From: Sphingobium sp. 66-54
GTDB taxonomy: Bacteria > Pseudomonadota > Alphaproteobacteria > Sphingomonadales > Sphingomonadaceae
DNA length: 64,000 nt
Assembly (NCBI GenBank): GCA_001899715.1
Contig: MKWI01000016.1
Coordinates: forward strand, 310,001-374,000
Reading direction: 5' to 3'
The first letter of the stretch is position 1. Every line of letters begins with the position of its first letter. Under the pieces are notes generated by a model that was not told where the DNA came from, did no database searches, and saw only the letters and a list, made by a program, of their open reading frames with translations. The translations under genes and the position numbers were made by a program. Positions 8,722-18,143 of this stretch are shown piece after piece.

Positions 8722-10470
8722 TCATGCGGGGGCGATATCCTCGATGTGGAGTTCGGCGGCGGGCTGGGTGCCCCAGTCGTCGATCTTTGCGCGGCCGGCG
8801 AGCCAGAAGCGGTGGGTGCGGTCCGCCGCGAGCAGGGTTTGGCCGAGGTCGGTCTGCGCGTGGCGGAAGGCCATGGCCTTGAGCGAGCGGCCGTCCTCGC
8901 CGCTGACGATCGCGCGGACGTGATCCGTGCCGACCACATCGGCCCGCACCACCCGTACCGGGCCGAGCGCGAGGCGGGGGGCAGGCCAGCCATTGCCGAA
9001 GGGGCCGGCGGCGTCCATCCGCCCGACCAGATCGGGCGTGAGGCCGGCGGGGGCGACCAGCAGATCGAGCAGCAGCGCGCGGGTGGTGCTGGCGCGGCGG
9101 ACATCATCGCGCAGGCGCTCATCGAGGAAATCGCCAAAGGCGGTGAGGCGGTCGCGCGCGATGGTGAGGCCGGCCGCCATGGCGTGGCCGCCGCCGGCGA
9201 CGAGCAGCCCGTGATCCTTGGCGGCAAGCACGGCCGCACCCAGATCGACGCCGGTGATCGAGCGGCCCGAACCCTTGCCGATCCCGTCCTCATCCAGCGC
9301 GATGACGATGACGGGAGCGCCGGTCTTTTCCTTGAGGCGCCCGGCGACGATGCCGATGACGCCGGGATGCCAGCCCGTCTGCGCGATCACGGTGACGGCG
9401 CGGCCGGATTGCTCGGCGAGCAGGTGCTCGGCCTCCTCCTGCACTGCCGCCTCGATGGCACGGCGCTCGGCGTTGAGGCGGTCCAGTTCGGCGGCGAGTT
9501 GGGCAGCCTCGTCGGGGTCCTGTGTGGTGAGGAGGCGCACGCCGAGGTCGGAGCGGCCGACGCGCCCGCCGGCGTTGATGCGTGGGCCGAGCGCGAAGCC
9601 GAGATCGGAGCATTGCGGGGCGCGTTCCAGCCGGCTCGCGGCGAGCAGCGCGTTGAGACCGATATTGCCGCGCCGTGCCATCGCCTTGAGGCCCTGCGCA
9701 ACGAAGGCGCGGTTAAGGCCCCGGATCGCCGCGACGTCCGCCACCGTGCCGAGCGCCACCAGATCGAGCAGGTCGATCAGGCGGGGTTCGGCACGGGTCG
9801 CGAACCAGCCCCGTGCCCGCAGCACCCGCAGTAGCGCCGCGCCAAGCAGGAAGGCAACGCCGACCGCCGCGAGATGGCCGTGCGCGGCGCCATCGTCGCT
9901 CTCGTCCAGCCGGTTGGGATTGACCAGCGCGAGGGCGGGGGGGAGGGCGGCCGCGCATTTGTGATGATCGACCACGATCACGTCCAGGCTGATGGCGCGG
10001 GCGGCTTCCAGCGCGGCGAAGGCCTGCGCGCCGCAGTCGACTGTAACGACGAGGCTGGCGCCTTGCCGGGCCAGCACGACCAGGGCCTCGCCGGAGGGAC
10101 CGTATCCCTCCATCAGCCGGTCGGGAATATAGACGCCGGCCTCCAGCCCGAGGTCGCGCAGCAGGCGGATGAGCAGGGCGGCGCTGGTGGCGCCGTCCAC
10201 ATCGTAATCGCCGAAAATCGTGACCGACTCGCGGGCGATGATAGCATCGGCGAGCCGCTCGGCCGCGCGGTCCATGTCGCGGAACTGCGAGGGATCGGGC
10301 ATGAAGGCGCGGATGGTCGGCGTGCGCTCGCGCTCCAGCGCTTCGTGCGGGCAGCCGCGCGCGCGCAGCAGATCGTCGACCAGATCCCCCGCCGCGCCCG
10401 CCGGTTCGGCGCCGCGCCAGCGCCAGGGGCGACCGGTAAGGGATTGTTCGACATGGAGCGCGAAGGTCAT
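8722..10470 (-). CDS. recJ: Single-stranded-DNA-specific 5'-3' exonuclease RecJ
   Basis: RecJ degrades single-stranded DNA from the 5' end in recombination, base-excision and mismatch repair. The 582-residue protein shows the DHH phosphoesterase motifs: D-Y-D-V-D-G at residues 88-93, V-D-C-G near 145, D-H-H at 168-170, R-I-N-A-G-G-R further on, and the DHHA1 motif G-G-G-H-A-M-A-A-G. I start at the ATG at 10470. The frame stays open for another 109 codons, but that extension lacks family similarity and runs into the divergent ABC gene. The C-terminal OB-like part ends normally. It is divergent from the ABC transporter pair at 10592, leaving a 121-base shared upstream region. Confidence 0.95.
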   Translation of the reverse strand: MTFALHVEQSLTGRPWRWRGAEPAGAAGDLVDDLLRARGCPHEALERERTPTIRAFMPDPSQFRDMDRAAERLADAIIARESVTIFGDYDVDGATSAALLIRLLRDLGLEAGVYIPDRLMEGYGPSGEALVVLARQGASLVVTVDCGAQAFAALEAARAISLDVIVVDHHKCAAALPPALALVNPNRLDESDDGAAHGHLAAVGVAFLLGAALLRVLRARGWFATRAEPRLIDLLDLVALGTVADVAAIRGLNRAFVAQGLKAMARRGNIGLNALLAASRLERAPQCSDLGFALGPRINAGGRVGRSDLGVRLLTTQDPDEAAQLAAELDRLNAERRAIEAAVQEEAEHLLAEQSGRAVTVIAQTGWHPGVIGIVAGRLKEKTGAPVIVIALDEDGIGKGSGRSITGVDLGAAVLAAKDHGLLVAGGGHAMAAGLTIARDRLTAFGDFLDERLRDDVRRASTTRALLLDLLVAPAGLTPDLVGRMDAAGPFGNGWPAPRLALGPVRVVRADVVGTDHVRAIVSGEDGRSLKAMAFRHAQTDLGQTLLAADRTHRFWLAGRAKIDDWGTQPAAELHIEDIAPA

Positions 10471-10591
10471 GCCGAGCGTCCTAGACCATCGCGCGGCGGG
10501 AAGGACAGGGCTTTTGCGGATGATGGAGCGGGGATGCCGGGTCCATCGCGCAGCCACTTGCAATCGTTGCGTAAATGGATAGCTCCTGCGC

Positions 10592-11530
10592 ATGGCTGCC
10601 ATCCTCTCCGTGCGTGCGCTCTCCAAGCAATATGCCAGCGGCCACAAGGCGCTCGGCAGCATCGACCTTGACGTGGAGGAGGGCGAGATTTTCGCACTGC
10701 TCGGGCCGAACGGCGCGGGCAAGACGACGCTGATCTCGATCGTCTGCGGCATCGTGAACGCCAGCGCCGGCAGCGTGCGCGTGGCGGGGCACGACATCGT
10801 GACCGGCTACCGCGCCGCGCGGGCGATGACCGGCCTGGTACCGCAGGAATTGCACACCGACTCGTTCGAACGGGTGATCGACACGGTGCGGTTCAGCCGG
10901 GGGCTGTTCGGCAGGCCGCGCGACGACGCGCTGATTGAAAAGATTCTGCGCGACCTCAGCCTGTGGGACAAGCGGACGGCGCGCATCCAGGAATTGTCCG
11001 GCGGCATGAAACGCCGCGTGATGATCGCCAAGGCGCTCAGCCACGAGCCGCGCCTGCTGTTCCTCGACGAGCCGACCGCCGGCGTGGACGTGGAACTGCG
11101 CCGCGACATGTGGGAGGTGGTGCGGGGGCTGCGCGCGAGCGGCGTCACCATCATCCTCACCACCCATTATATCGAGGAGGCCGAGGAGATGGCCGACCGG
11201 GTGGGGGTCATCAACCATGGCGAGTTGATCCTCGTGGAGGAGAAGACGGCGCTGATGAAGAAGCTCGGCCGCAAGACGCTGCGCATCGCGCTCGCCGAGC
11301 CGCTCGATGCCGTGCCGCCCGACCTCGCGCCGTGGGCGCCGGCGCTGATCGACGAGGGTCACGGTCTCGAATATGTGTTCGACACGCGCTCGGAGGAGAC
11401 CGGTATCTCCCCGCTGCTCGGCAAGCTTGGCGCGCTCGGCATCGGCTACAAGGACCTGAACACGCAGGAAAGCTCGCTGGAGGAGATCTTCGTGAGCCTT
11501 GTCCATGCGCCGAAGGGGCAGGCGGCATGA
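10592..11530 (+). CDS. ABC-2 type exporter, ATP-binding subunit
   Basis: This is a cytoplasmic ATPase of the drug/polysaccharide exporter group (YadG/DrrA-like), 312 residues. Walker A is GPNGAGKT near residue 38, the signature is LSGGMKRR near residue 135, Walker [13 protein letters not shown] follows, and the H-loop is in LTTHY. The C-terminal 70 residues form the extension typical of this subfamily. Its stop overlaps the start of the permease gene by four bases, so the two form one transporter. The substrate cannot be read from sequence. The pair sits between recJ and glpX and has no neighbouring biosynthetic genes. Confidence 0.92.
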   Translation: MAAILSVRALSKQYASGHKALGSIDLDVEEGEIFALLGPNGAGKTTLISIVCGIVNASAGSVRVAGHDIVTGYRAARAMTGLVPQELHTDSFERVIDTVRFSRGLFGRPRDDALIEKILRDLSLWDKRTARIQELSGGMKRRVMIAKALSHEPRLLFLDEPTAGVDVELRRDMWEVVRGLRASGVTIILTTHYIEEAEEMADRVGVINHGELILVEEKTALMKKLGRKTLRIALAEPLDAVPPDLAPWAPALIDEGHGLEYVFDTRSEETGISPLLGKLGALGIGYKDLNTQESSLEEIFVSLVHAPKGQAA

Positions 11531-12297
11531 GCGGCAGCAATGTCCATGGCATCAAGGCCATCTACCTGTTCGAACTGCACCGCTTCGCGCGGACGCTGCT
11601 GACCGGCCTGTTCGTGCCGGCGATCACGACCTCGCTCTACTTCATCGTGTTCGGCAGCGCGATCGGATCGCGGATGACGGAGGTGGACGGCGTGCCCTAC
11701 GGCGCCTTCATCGTGCCGGGGCTCATCATGCTCTCGATGTTTACGGAGAGCATCTTCAACGCCAGCTTCGGCATCTACATGCCCAAGTGGAGCGGGACGA
11801 TCTACGAGCTGCTCTCCGCCCCGGTCTCGCCGCTGGAGACGGTGATCGGCTATGTCGGCGCGGCGGCGACCAAGTCGATGATTATCGGCCTCGTCATCCT
11901 TGCGACCGCGCATCTGTTCGTCGCGGTGCCGATTGCTCACCCGGTCGCGATGATCGGCTTCATGGCGCTGATCGCGGTGAGCTTCTGCCTGTTCGGTTTC
12001 ATCCTCGGCATCTGGGCCAAGAGCTTCGAGCAGTTGCAGGTCATCCCGATGCTGGTCGTCATGCCGATGACCTTCCTGGGTGGCGCCTTCTACTCCATCG
12101 ACATGCTGCCGCCGGCCTGGCGCACGGTGACGCTGTTCAACCCCATCGTCTACCTCATCAGCGGCTTCCGCTGGACCTTCTTCGGCAAGGGGGACGTGTC
12201 CATTACGGTTTCCATGGGGGCAATCACGGCGATGCTGGTGGTGTGCCTTACCATCATCTTCTGGATGTTCCGCACCGGCTATCGGCTGAAGAATTGA
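11527..12297 (+). CDS. ABC-2 type exporter, permease subunit
   Basis: This 256-residue integral membrane protein has six hydrophobic segments and matches the YadH/ABC-2 permease family. A-F-I-V-P-G-L-I-M is near residue 60. The conserved amphipathic [19 protein letters not shown] block is near residues 180-197, and [11 protein letters not shown] lies after it. I start at the ATG at 11527, which overlaps the ATPase stop as ATGA; the frame is open further upstream but only as a shadow of the ATPase gene. Together with the preceding gene it forms a complete exporter (two ATPases and two permeases when dimerised). Substrate unknown. Confidence 0.92.
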   Translation: MSGSNVHGIKAIYLFELHRFARTLLTGLFVPAITTSLYFIVFGSAIGSRMTEVDGVPYGAFIVPGLIMLSMFTESIFNASFGIYMPKWSGTIYELLSAPVSPLETVIGYVGAAATKSMIIGLVILATAHLFVAVPIAHPVAMIGFMALIAVSFCLFGFILGIWAKSFEQLQVIPMLVVMPMTFLGGAFYSIDMLPPAWRTVTLFNPIVYLISGFRWTFFGKGDVSITVSMGAITAMLVVCLTIIFWMFRTGYRLKN

Positions 12298-12806
12298 CGA
12301 ATTCGGGTATCTGGATGCCTGAAAGTCACGAAAGTCGCGGGGTGGACGAATATTTTTTCGCCCTGGGACGGCCCTTCCGGTGCCTCGACTTCGCCCGGCA
12401 TGAACGGAGAGGGCGAGCGCGGCGAACCGAAGATGCGGAACGAAATTCGCGCGGACGGCGGCGTTCGCTTGATTCAGGATGGGAAAGAGCCGGCTCAGGG
12501 ACCGCCGGGCAGGGCGATGAGCGGGCGTGATCCTGCCATGGGTCGGGGGCTGTAGGACAGGCTGATTTTGCCGGTGCGGGAAAGGGATGTGCTCCCGCTT
12601 GCGCAGAGGCCCTTCGACGACCTTGGGGCGAACGGAGTTCGGTAGGCCAAGGGGCCCTCGTGAAAGAAGCCTTGAGTGGGCAAGCGGGCGCGGTTGGGCC
12701 CTGAGCTCCTGCCTGCACAGGAGCACTGGTGGTTTTGGGGATGGGGAGGGTTGACCCCGGCGCGTGCGGCCTTTGGCTTCGGCGTGCAGGCGCCGCTCGT
12801 CCGCCG
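12298..12806. other. Intergenic stretch with a half copy of the dispersed palindromic repeat
   Basis: No gene is supported here. The long open frame on the minus strand continues through the opposite strand of the permease and glpX and has no recognisable domain. At 12697-12726 the sequence GGCTCCTGC-type arm (gagctcctgcctgcacaggagcac) matches the right arm of the repeat seen complete at 38552-38640. A degenerate left-arm-like string lies near 12589. The two flanking genes converge on this stretch, which fits a REP-type element. Confidence 0.5.
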
Positions 12807-13793
12807 CTACTTGATGCGGTGCTCGCCCTTGACCCAGCGGATGGTGCCGGAGGAGGCGCGCATCACCACGCTTTCCGTGGTCAGGCGGCCGTCGCGGCGG
12901 TGCTTGACGCCGGCGAGCAGCGAGCCGTCGGTCACGCCGGTCGCGGCGAAGATGCAGTCGCCCTTGGCGAGATCGTCGAGATCGTAGATGCGGTCGAGAT
13001 CCTCGATGCCCCATTTGCGGGCGCGGGCGCGCTCGTCGTCGTTGCGGAACAGTAGCCGGCCCTTGAACTGGCCGCCGACGCAGCGCAGCGCCGCGCAGGC
13101 CAGCACGCCCTCAGGCGCGCCGCCCGAGCCCATATAGAGGTCGATGGTCGTATCCGGGTTGGTAGTGGCGATGACGCCGGCCACGTCGCCGTCCGGGATC
13201 AGCACGATACCGCAGCCGATACTGCGCAGCTCGGCAATCAGCTTCTCGTGACGCGGCCGGTCGAGCACGCAGACGATGATGTCGCCCGGCGCGACGCCCT
13301 TGGCCTTGGCGACGGCTTCGACATTCTCGCGCGGGCTCCTGGCGAGGTCGATGATGCCGGCGGGGTAGCCGGGGCCGACCGCCAGCTTCTCCATATAGAC
13401 GTCCGGCGCGTTGAGCAGGCATCCGCCCTCGGCGGCGGCGAGCACGGCCAGCGCGTTGGGGCCGGCCTTGGCGGTGATGGTGGTGCCCTCCAGCGGATCG
13501 AGCGCGATGTCGATCTTGGGGGCCTTGCCGGGCGCGCCGCCGACCTTCTCGCCGATATAGAGCATCGGCGCTTCGTCGCGCTCGCCCTCGCCGATCACCA
13601 CGGTGCCGTCGATATAGAGGTCGTTGAAGGCTTCCCGCATCGCCTGGACGGCGGCGGCGTCGGCCGCCTTCTCGTCGCCGCGCCCGACCAGTTTCGACGC
13701 GGCGATCGCCGCCGCCTCCGTCACGCGCACCATTTCGAGCACGAGCACGCGATCGAGCACGGAACTGGCTTGGATTTGGGTTGCCTTGGCCAT
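12807..13793 (-). CDS. glpX: Fructose-1,6-bisphosphatase, class II
   Basis: GlpX hydrolyses fructose 1,6-bisphosphate to fructose 6-phosphate, the irreversible step of gluconeogenesis. The 328-residue protein carries the family's metal-binding blocks: E-G-E-R-D-E-A-P-M-L near residues 70-80, D-P-L-E-G-T-T near residues 98-104, and G-S-G-G-A-P-E-G-V near residues 210-220. AGAGG lies about ten bases upstream of the ATG at 13793. It lies downstream of hom on the same strand with a 112-base gap, an arrangement I believe recurs in sphingomonads. It complements the class I aldolase, gap and pgk genes at 58-62 kb. Nothing is missing or unusual. Confidence 0.96.
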   Translation of the reverse strand: MAKATQIQASSVLDRVLVLEMVRVTEAAAIAASKLVGRGDEKAADAAAVQAMREAFNDLYIDGTVVIGEGERDEAPMLYIGEKVGGAPGKAPKIDIALDPLEGTTITAKAGPNALAVLAAAEGGCLLNAPDVYMEKLAVGPGYPAGIIDLARSPRENVEAVAKAKGVAPGDIIVCVLDRPRHEKLIAELRSIGCGIVLIPDGDVAGVIATTNPDTTIDLYMGSGGAPEGVLACAALRCVGGQFKGRLLFRNDDERARARKWGIEDLDRIYDLDDLAKGDCIFAATGVTDGSLLAGVKHRRDGRLTTESVVMRASSGTIRWVKGEHRIK

Positions 13794-13905
13794 GATGGCA
13801 CATCCTCTTTATGTTGATCCGCCCCCCGATAAGGGAGCTTTGTTGCAAAGTCGATAAGGCGCCGTTTCCGGCGGGTTTGCCGCCGATGATAGCCGCGCCG
13901 GGCGC

Positions 13906-15228
13906 TTAATCCAGAATGTGCATCACCACCGGTTCGCCGATGAGACTGTCCGACCCGCCGAGACGGCGGAGCGTGTCGTCGATGCAGGCGAGGGCGCCGG
14001 GGTGGGTGACGATGGCGACCATCACGCCGCCGTCCGCCGTTTCGGCGCGCTGGATGACGCTCTCGATCGAGACGCCGGCATCGCGGGTGGCGGCGGTGAT
14101 CTCGGCCAGCACGCCGGGGCGGTCCTTGACGAGGAAGCGCAGATAGACGCGCCCGGTACGCGCGCCGGCATCCGCCTTGCGGCAGCGCTGGAGCCACTGC
14201 GCGGGCATGGCGAAGGCGGGGCCGGTCTCGTCACGCGCCACGTCGATCACGTCGGCGACCACGGCGGAGGCGGTCGGCCCTTCGCCCGCGCCGGCGCCCT
14301 GGAAGAACAGCCGGCCGACGAAATTGCCCTCCGCCACCACGGCGTTGAGCGCGCCGTCGACATGGGCCAGCGGGTGATCCATCGGCACCAGCATGGGGTG
14401 GACGCGCTGGAACAGGCCGATCTCGCTCCCTCCGTCGCCGTCAGCATCGCCCGCATATTCGGCCATGCCGACCAGGCGGATGCGGCAGCCCAGCGCCGCC
14501 GCCTCGCGAATGTCCGCCGCCAGCACATGGCGGATGCCGGTGATGTCGACCGAGGGGAAGTCTATCTCCACGCCGAAGGCGAGGCTGGCGAGGATGGCGA
14601 GCTTGTGGGCGGCGTCGATCCCGTCGATATCGAAGGTCGGGTCCGCCTCGGCGAAGCCCTTGGCCTGCGCCTCCTCCAGCACGTCCGAGAACGCACGGCC
14701 TTCCTTCTCCATGGTGGATAGGATGTAATTGCAGGTGCCGTTGAGGATGCCGTAGACGCGGGTGATGCGGTTGGCCGCCGCGCCATCGCGCAGGCCCTTG
14801 ATGACCGGCACGCCGCCGGCCACCGCCGCCTCATATTTGAGCGCGCCGCCGGCCCGCTCCGCCTCGCGGGCCAGCTCCAGCCCGTGATGGGCGAGCATCG
14901 CCTTGTTGGCCGTGACCAGCGTCTTGCCGCGGGCCAGGCACTGGCGGGCGAGGGTGAGGGCGGGGCCGTCCGATCCGCCGATCAGCTCCACCACGGCGTC
15001 GATATCCTCGCGCGCGGCGAGCGAGGCCATATCGTCCACCCACTCGTAGGGCGAGAGGTCGACTCCGCGATCCTTGCTGCGGTCCCGCGCGGAGATGGCC
15101 ACCACCTCGATCGGGCGGCCCGCCCGCCGCGCCACCAGCTCGCGGTTCACCTCGAGCAGCTTGATGACGCCGGCGCCCACCGTGCCGAGGCCGGCGATGG
15201 CGAGGCGGAGCGGGGCGGTGTCGGTCAT
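13906..15228 (-). CDS. hom: Homoserine dehydrogenase with C-terminal ACT domain
   Basis: Hom reduces aspartate semialdehyde to homoserine with NAD(P)H on the way to threonine and methionine. The 440-residue protein has a Rossmann motif G-L-G-T-V-G-A-G-V at residues 13-21 and the family active-site region near 190-230 (G-I-L-N-G-T-C-N-Y followed by A-D-P-T-F-D-I-D-G-I-D-A-A-H-K). It ends with an ACT domain (about residues 360-440, R-P-G-V-L-A-E-I) that usually confers threonine feedback inhibition. It lies upstream of glpX on the same strand. The aspartate kinase for the same pathway is at 27.8 kb. No leader peptide or riboswitch was seen upstream in 15229-15434. Confidence 0.96.
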   Translation of the reverse strand: MTDTAPLRLAIAGLGTVGAGVIKLLEVNRELVARRAGRPIEVVAISARDRSKDRGVDLSPYEWVDDMASLAAREDIDAVVELIGGSDGPALTLARQCLARGKTLVTANKAMLAHHGLELAREAERAGGALKYEAAVAGGVPVIKGLRDGAAANRITRVYGILNGTCNYILSTMEKEGRAFSDVLEEAQAKGFAEADPTFDIDGIDAAHKLAILASLAFGVEIDFPSVDITGIRHVLAADIREAAALGCRIRLVGMAEYAGDADGDGGSEIGLFQRVHPMLVPMDHPLAHVDGALNAVVAEGNFVGRLFFQGAGAGEGPTASAVVADVIDVARDETGPAFAMPAQWLQRCRKADAGARTGRVYLRFLVKDRPGVLAEITAATRDAGVSIESVIQRAETADGGVMVAIVTHPGALACIDDTLRRLGGSDSLIGEPVVMHILD

Positions 15229-15434
15229 GTCATATCCTTGTTCGAGGGACGCGCCGGGCGCGGCGGGCCGCTCATAGAGCCTTTCGCCCGTCTGTGGGAA
15301 GCGTTCGCGCGCGCATGGGCGCGGCGGCCTTTAGGGCGCAAGCGTGAACGCATGGCTAATGCCGCGCTCATCATGCGGCGGAAGGGCAGCGGCGGAGCTG
15401 AGCGGACTCGCCGCTCCGCCCGAACCGGCTCCCC

Positions 15435-16322
15435 TCAGAAAACCGGCTGGGGCGTGCGGTTGCAGGGGGCAAGCGCCTGATGGAAGGCGTTATAATCCCG
15501 TGCGGCGCTGGTTGCGTCGGCCGGTTCCAGTCCGCTCAGCGCGCGCGGCGGCAGCGCGTCCGGCAGGCTGCACGCGAGTCGATACCAGAGCGGCGTGTCG
15601 GGCGCCGGGAAGGAGGCGGAGTCGTCGACGATCTCGCCCAGCGATGCGCTGAACTGCGGCTGCTCGTCCGGCCGTCTGATGATGGAGAGCGAGATCGGGG
15701 TGCCGTCCGCCGTCTCCAGGAAGACCTGCGTCTCGCCCTCGCCGAGGATGGCGCCGGGGACATGGAAGGCCGAGCTGATGCCGGTGATGGCGGGCGGTGC
15801 ATCATGGGCGAGCATCTCGCGGATCGCCTTGCGGACCAGTGCCTCGTTGGCCGGCGACCATGCGACCAGCGCGGTGCTGGAGGCGAGCTGGAACTGGCCG
15901 ACCTGCGGCCCGATCTTGCCGAAAATGAGGAAGCTGCGTTTGCGCAGGCTCTTGCCTGCCGCCTTGCTATCCGGCCCGTCGAGCAGGAACGAAACCCGCG
16001 TCGCCATCACGCTGTCGCCGCGAATCAGCCCGATCGTGTCGGCTTCTATGTAAAATCTGGCGCGGCCGGGGGCGAGATCCGGCGTCCGTTCGCGCTTCAG
16101 GGGGGTGGCGGATCGGACCCGCACGGTCGCTACGGCGGATACCGAGGTGACTAAGTCCGCAACCCTTGCGTAGCTTATAGTCGCCGGAGCCGCCTGTTCG
16201 GCCGGGGCGGGGGAAGGCGCCGCCAAGGCCGGGAATCCGCCAGTCGCCAGCGCAAGAAGGATGCTGCACGCCAGCCGGCGAGCCGGGCGCGGTGCCTTCG
16301 GATTGTTGCATTTATCTGTCAT
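15435..16322 (-). CDS. Exported protein of unknown function
   Basis: I do not recognise a named domain. The 295-residue protein starts with a positively charged stretch and a hydrophobic run (about residues 15-34) ending in F-P-A-L-A-A, a convincing Sec signal peptide with cleavage near residue 35. A Pro/Ala-rich linker follows and then a mixed alpha/beta body. That body has two well-separated cysteines near the end (C-S-L-P-D and A-P-C-N) that could form a periplasmic disulfide. Composition matches its neighbours, so it is not obviously acquired. It is divergent from tonB with a 229-base gap, so a shared upstream region is possible. Being real is likely; its role is open. Confidence 0.75.
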   Translation of the reverse strand: MTDKCNNPKAPRPARRLACSILLALATGGFPALAAPSPAPAEQAAPATISYARVADLVTSVSAVATVRVRSATPLKRERTPDLAPGRARFYIEADTIGLIRGDSVMATRVSFLLDGPDSKAAGKSLRKRSFLIFGKIGPQVGQFQLASSTALVAWSPANEALVRKAIREMLAHDAPPAITGISSAFHVPGAILGEGETQVFLETADGTPISLSIIRRPDEQPQFSASLGEIVDDSASFPAPDTPLWYRLACSLPDALPPRALSGLEPADATSAARDYNAFHQALAPCNRTPQPVF

Positions 16323-16551
16323 GGGTGGGATCCTCCGAGGGTCGATTGGCGGCTGCGAGCGTGGCGAATGTAGGCATGAAACGAGTTGCTAACAAAGCGT
16401 TTGCCTCATGCGAATTGCCGCGATAGGACAAAGCGGAAAACAAAGCCCGAGCGACCGATATCGCGCGGCAGGCGGGGTGTTGTGTGGCATCGCGCCGAGT
16501 CGCCTTTTTTGGAGCACAGTGCTGCACTGAGCTAAGGAGTGTTATTGCTGA

Positions 16552-17208
16552 ATGGCCTATGCTGACCACTCGCAATCGTCCAGTCGGACGGTTTCTATCA
16601 TTATCGTGGCGCTCATTCACGCGGTCCTAGGCTATGCGTTCGTGACGGGGCTTGGCATTAAATATGTCAAGAAGGCTGCGGAGCAGCTGAACGTCATCGA
16701 CGTCGCGGACGAGCCGCCGCCCCCCGAGGAGGAGCCACCGCCACCGCCGCCGCCGCCGCCGGACATGCCGCCGCCACCGCCGCCGCCGCCCAGTGCGCCG
16801 CCGCCGGTGATCTCGCTGCCGTCGACCGCACCGATTCTCGCGCCGCCGCCGCCACCGTCGCCGCCTCCCGCTGCCCCGCCCGCGCCGCCGGCTCCGCCGC
16901 CGCCGCCGGTTGTCAGCAAGGCCGCGGGTGCGAGGGGCAACCCGAATAGTTGGATCACCAATGACGATTATCCTTCGCGCGCCCTGCGTGACGAGGCGGA
17001 GGGAACCGTTTCGATCGCTTGGGAGATCAATACGCAAGGTCGGGTCGAAAATTGCCACGTGACGTCGTCGAGCGGCAATTCCGATCTGGATGAGGCAGCG
17101 TGCAGCCTGATTACCCGTCGCGGCCGCTATTCGGCGGCTCTCGACCAGGCCGGCAATCCGATCCGCTCAACCGACCGCCGTCGCGTCATATGGCGTCTGC
17201 CCAAGTGA
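16552..17208 (+). CDS. tonB: TonB-family energy transducer
   Basis: TonB spans the inner membrane and uses proton-motive force from ExbB/ExbD to power outer-membrane receptors. The 218-residue protein has a single N-terminal anchor at about residues 12-35 and an extreme proline-rich, charge-poor rod at about residues 55-120 (runs of 6-9 consecutive prolines broken by E, D, M, S). The TonB C-terminal domain covers about residues 135-218 and carries the Y-P-x-x-A-L-R-x-x-x-E-G motif. Two cysteines in the C-terminal domain are conserved in many alphaproteobacterial TonBs. GGAG lies upstream of the ATG at 16552. It is first in tonB-exbB-exbD-exbD. TonB number is usually high in sphingomonads, so this is one of several likely copies. 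Confidence 0.93.
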   Translation: MAYADHSQSSSRTVSIIIVALIHAVLGYAFVTGLGIKYVKKAAEQLNVIDVADEPPPPEEEPPPPPPPPPDMPPPPPPPPSAPPPVISLPSTAPILAPPPPPSPPPAAPPAPPAPPPPPVVSKAAGARGNPNSWITNDDYPSRALRDEAEGTVSIAWEINTQGRVENCHVTSSSGNSDLDEAACSLITRRGRYSAALDQAGNPIRSTDRRRVIWRLPK

Positions 17209-17232
17209 TCCGATGTGGTTGATCTGTAATTC

Positions 17233-17262
17233 GGCCGTCCCGAACCGGGGCGAGGGACGGCC
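17233..17262 (+). other. Hairpin between tonB and exbB
   Basis: GGCCGTCCC (17233-17241) pairs perfectly with GGGACGGCC (17254-17262) across a 12-base loop. No run of T follows, so it is not a classical terminator. In the mRNA it could protect the exbB-exbD-exbD part from decay or partly reduce read-through, giving more ExbB/ExbD than TonB. This is an inference from position and structure. Confidence 0.55.
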
Positions 17263-17296
17263 CCTTCACCTGACTGGTTTTGAGAGGAATTAATCG

Positions 17297-18055
17297 ATGT
17301 TCATTCAACTTTCCGCTGCCGCCGCGCCGGCTGCGAATGCCAATCCCTACGGCCTCATGGAAGCCCTCGAGCAGGGCGGCGTCATCGCCTGGTCGGTGTT
17401 CATCATCCTGGTCGGCATGTCGGTCTTCTCCTTCTTCATCCTCTTCTCGAAGATGATCGAGCAGCAGAAGGTGATCAACCAGGGCAAGAAGGTCCGCGCC
17501 ACCTTCTGGCGCAGCGCTACCCTCAAGGAGGGCGCCGCCAAGCTGGAGAAGAACAGCGCCTACAAGCAGCTCGCCGACGACGGTATTGCGGCGGCCGAGC
17601 AGCAGAACAAGCTGCATGACAGCATCGAGGCGCACGATTGGGTGGCGTCCGCGCTGGCCCGCTCGGAAGCGGCGATCAACTCGAAGCTCAACGGCGGCCT
17701 GGCGTTCCTGGCAACCGTGGGCGCCGTCTCGCCGTTCATCGGCCTGTTCGGTACTGTTATCGGCATCTACCGCGCGCTCATCAAGATCGGCGCGTCGGGT
17801 CAGGCGTCGATCGACGCGGTGGCCGGTCCGGTCGGTGAGGCGCTCATCATGACCGCTCTGGGTCTGGCCGTGGCCGTGCCGGCGGTGCTTGCCTACAACT
17901 GGCTGCAGCGTCGCAACAAGTTCATCGGTGAGCACCTGAACGACTTCAGCGCCAATGTGCTCGGCAATATCGTGTCGGACGGCGTGATCCGCCCGACCAC
18001 TCCGGCCGCGACGCCGGCGGCTGCCGCGCCCAAGCCGGCTGCTGCCAAGGCCTGA
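17297..18055 (+). CDS. exbB: ExbB proton-channel protein (MotA/TolQ/ExbB family)
   Basis: ExbB forms the pentameric inner-membrane proton channel that drives TonB. The 252-residue protein has a first transmembrane helix near residues 30-55 and a long cytoplasmic loop. Two more helices follow near 140-160 and 180-205, with the family motif around T-V-G-A-V-S-P-F-I-G-L-F-G-T-V-I-G-I-Y. The N-terminal 20 residues (A-A-A-A-P-A-A-N-A) resemble the Ala-rich extension seen in many sphingomonad ExbB proteins. The C-terminus is a Pro/Ala tail. GAGAGGAATTAATCG precedes the ATG. It lies between tonB and two exbD genes. TolQ is an alternative in principle, but the TonB neighbour decides for ExbB. Confidence 0.93.
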   Translation: MFIQLSAAAAPAANANPYGLMEALEQGGVIAWSVFIILVGMSVFSFFILFSKMIEQQKVINQGKKVRATFWRSATLKEGAAKLEKNSAYKQLADDGIAAAEQQNKLHDSIEAHDWVASALARSEAAINSKLNGGLAFLATVGAVSPFIGLFGTVIGIYRALIKIGASGQASIDAVAGPVGEALIMTALGLAVAVPAVLAYNWLQRRNKFIGEHLNDFSANVLGNIVSDGVIRPTTPAATPAAAAPKPAAAKA

Positions 18056-18143
18056 TCGGACCTGCGGCGGGCTGGTGTGGAGACATACCGCCCGCCGGTG
18101 GAAGACATTATATTGGCATCCGCCAAGAATTAGGATTTGATCG

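Noticed and set aside
10471-10797. N-terminal extension of RecJ by 109 codons
   Set aside because: The extra residues have no RecJ similarity and the frame overlaps the divergent ABC ATPase gene; the ATG at 10470 gives the family N-terminus.
11446-13014. 522-codon minus-strand frame across the ABC permease and into glpX
   Set aside because: Lies opposite one real gene and in another frame of a second; composition is low complexity and no domain is visible.
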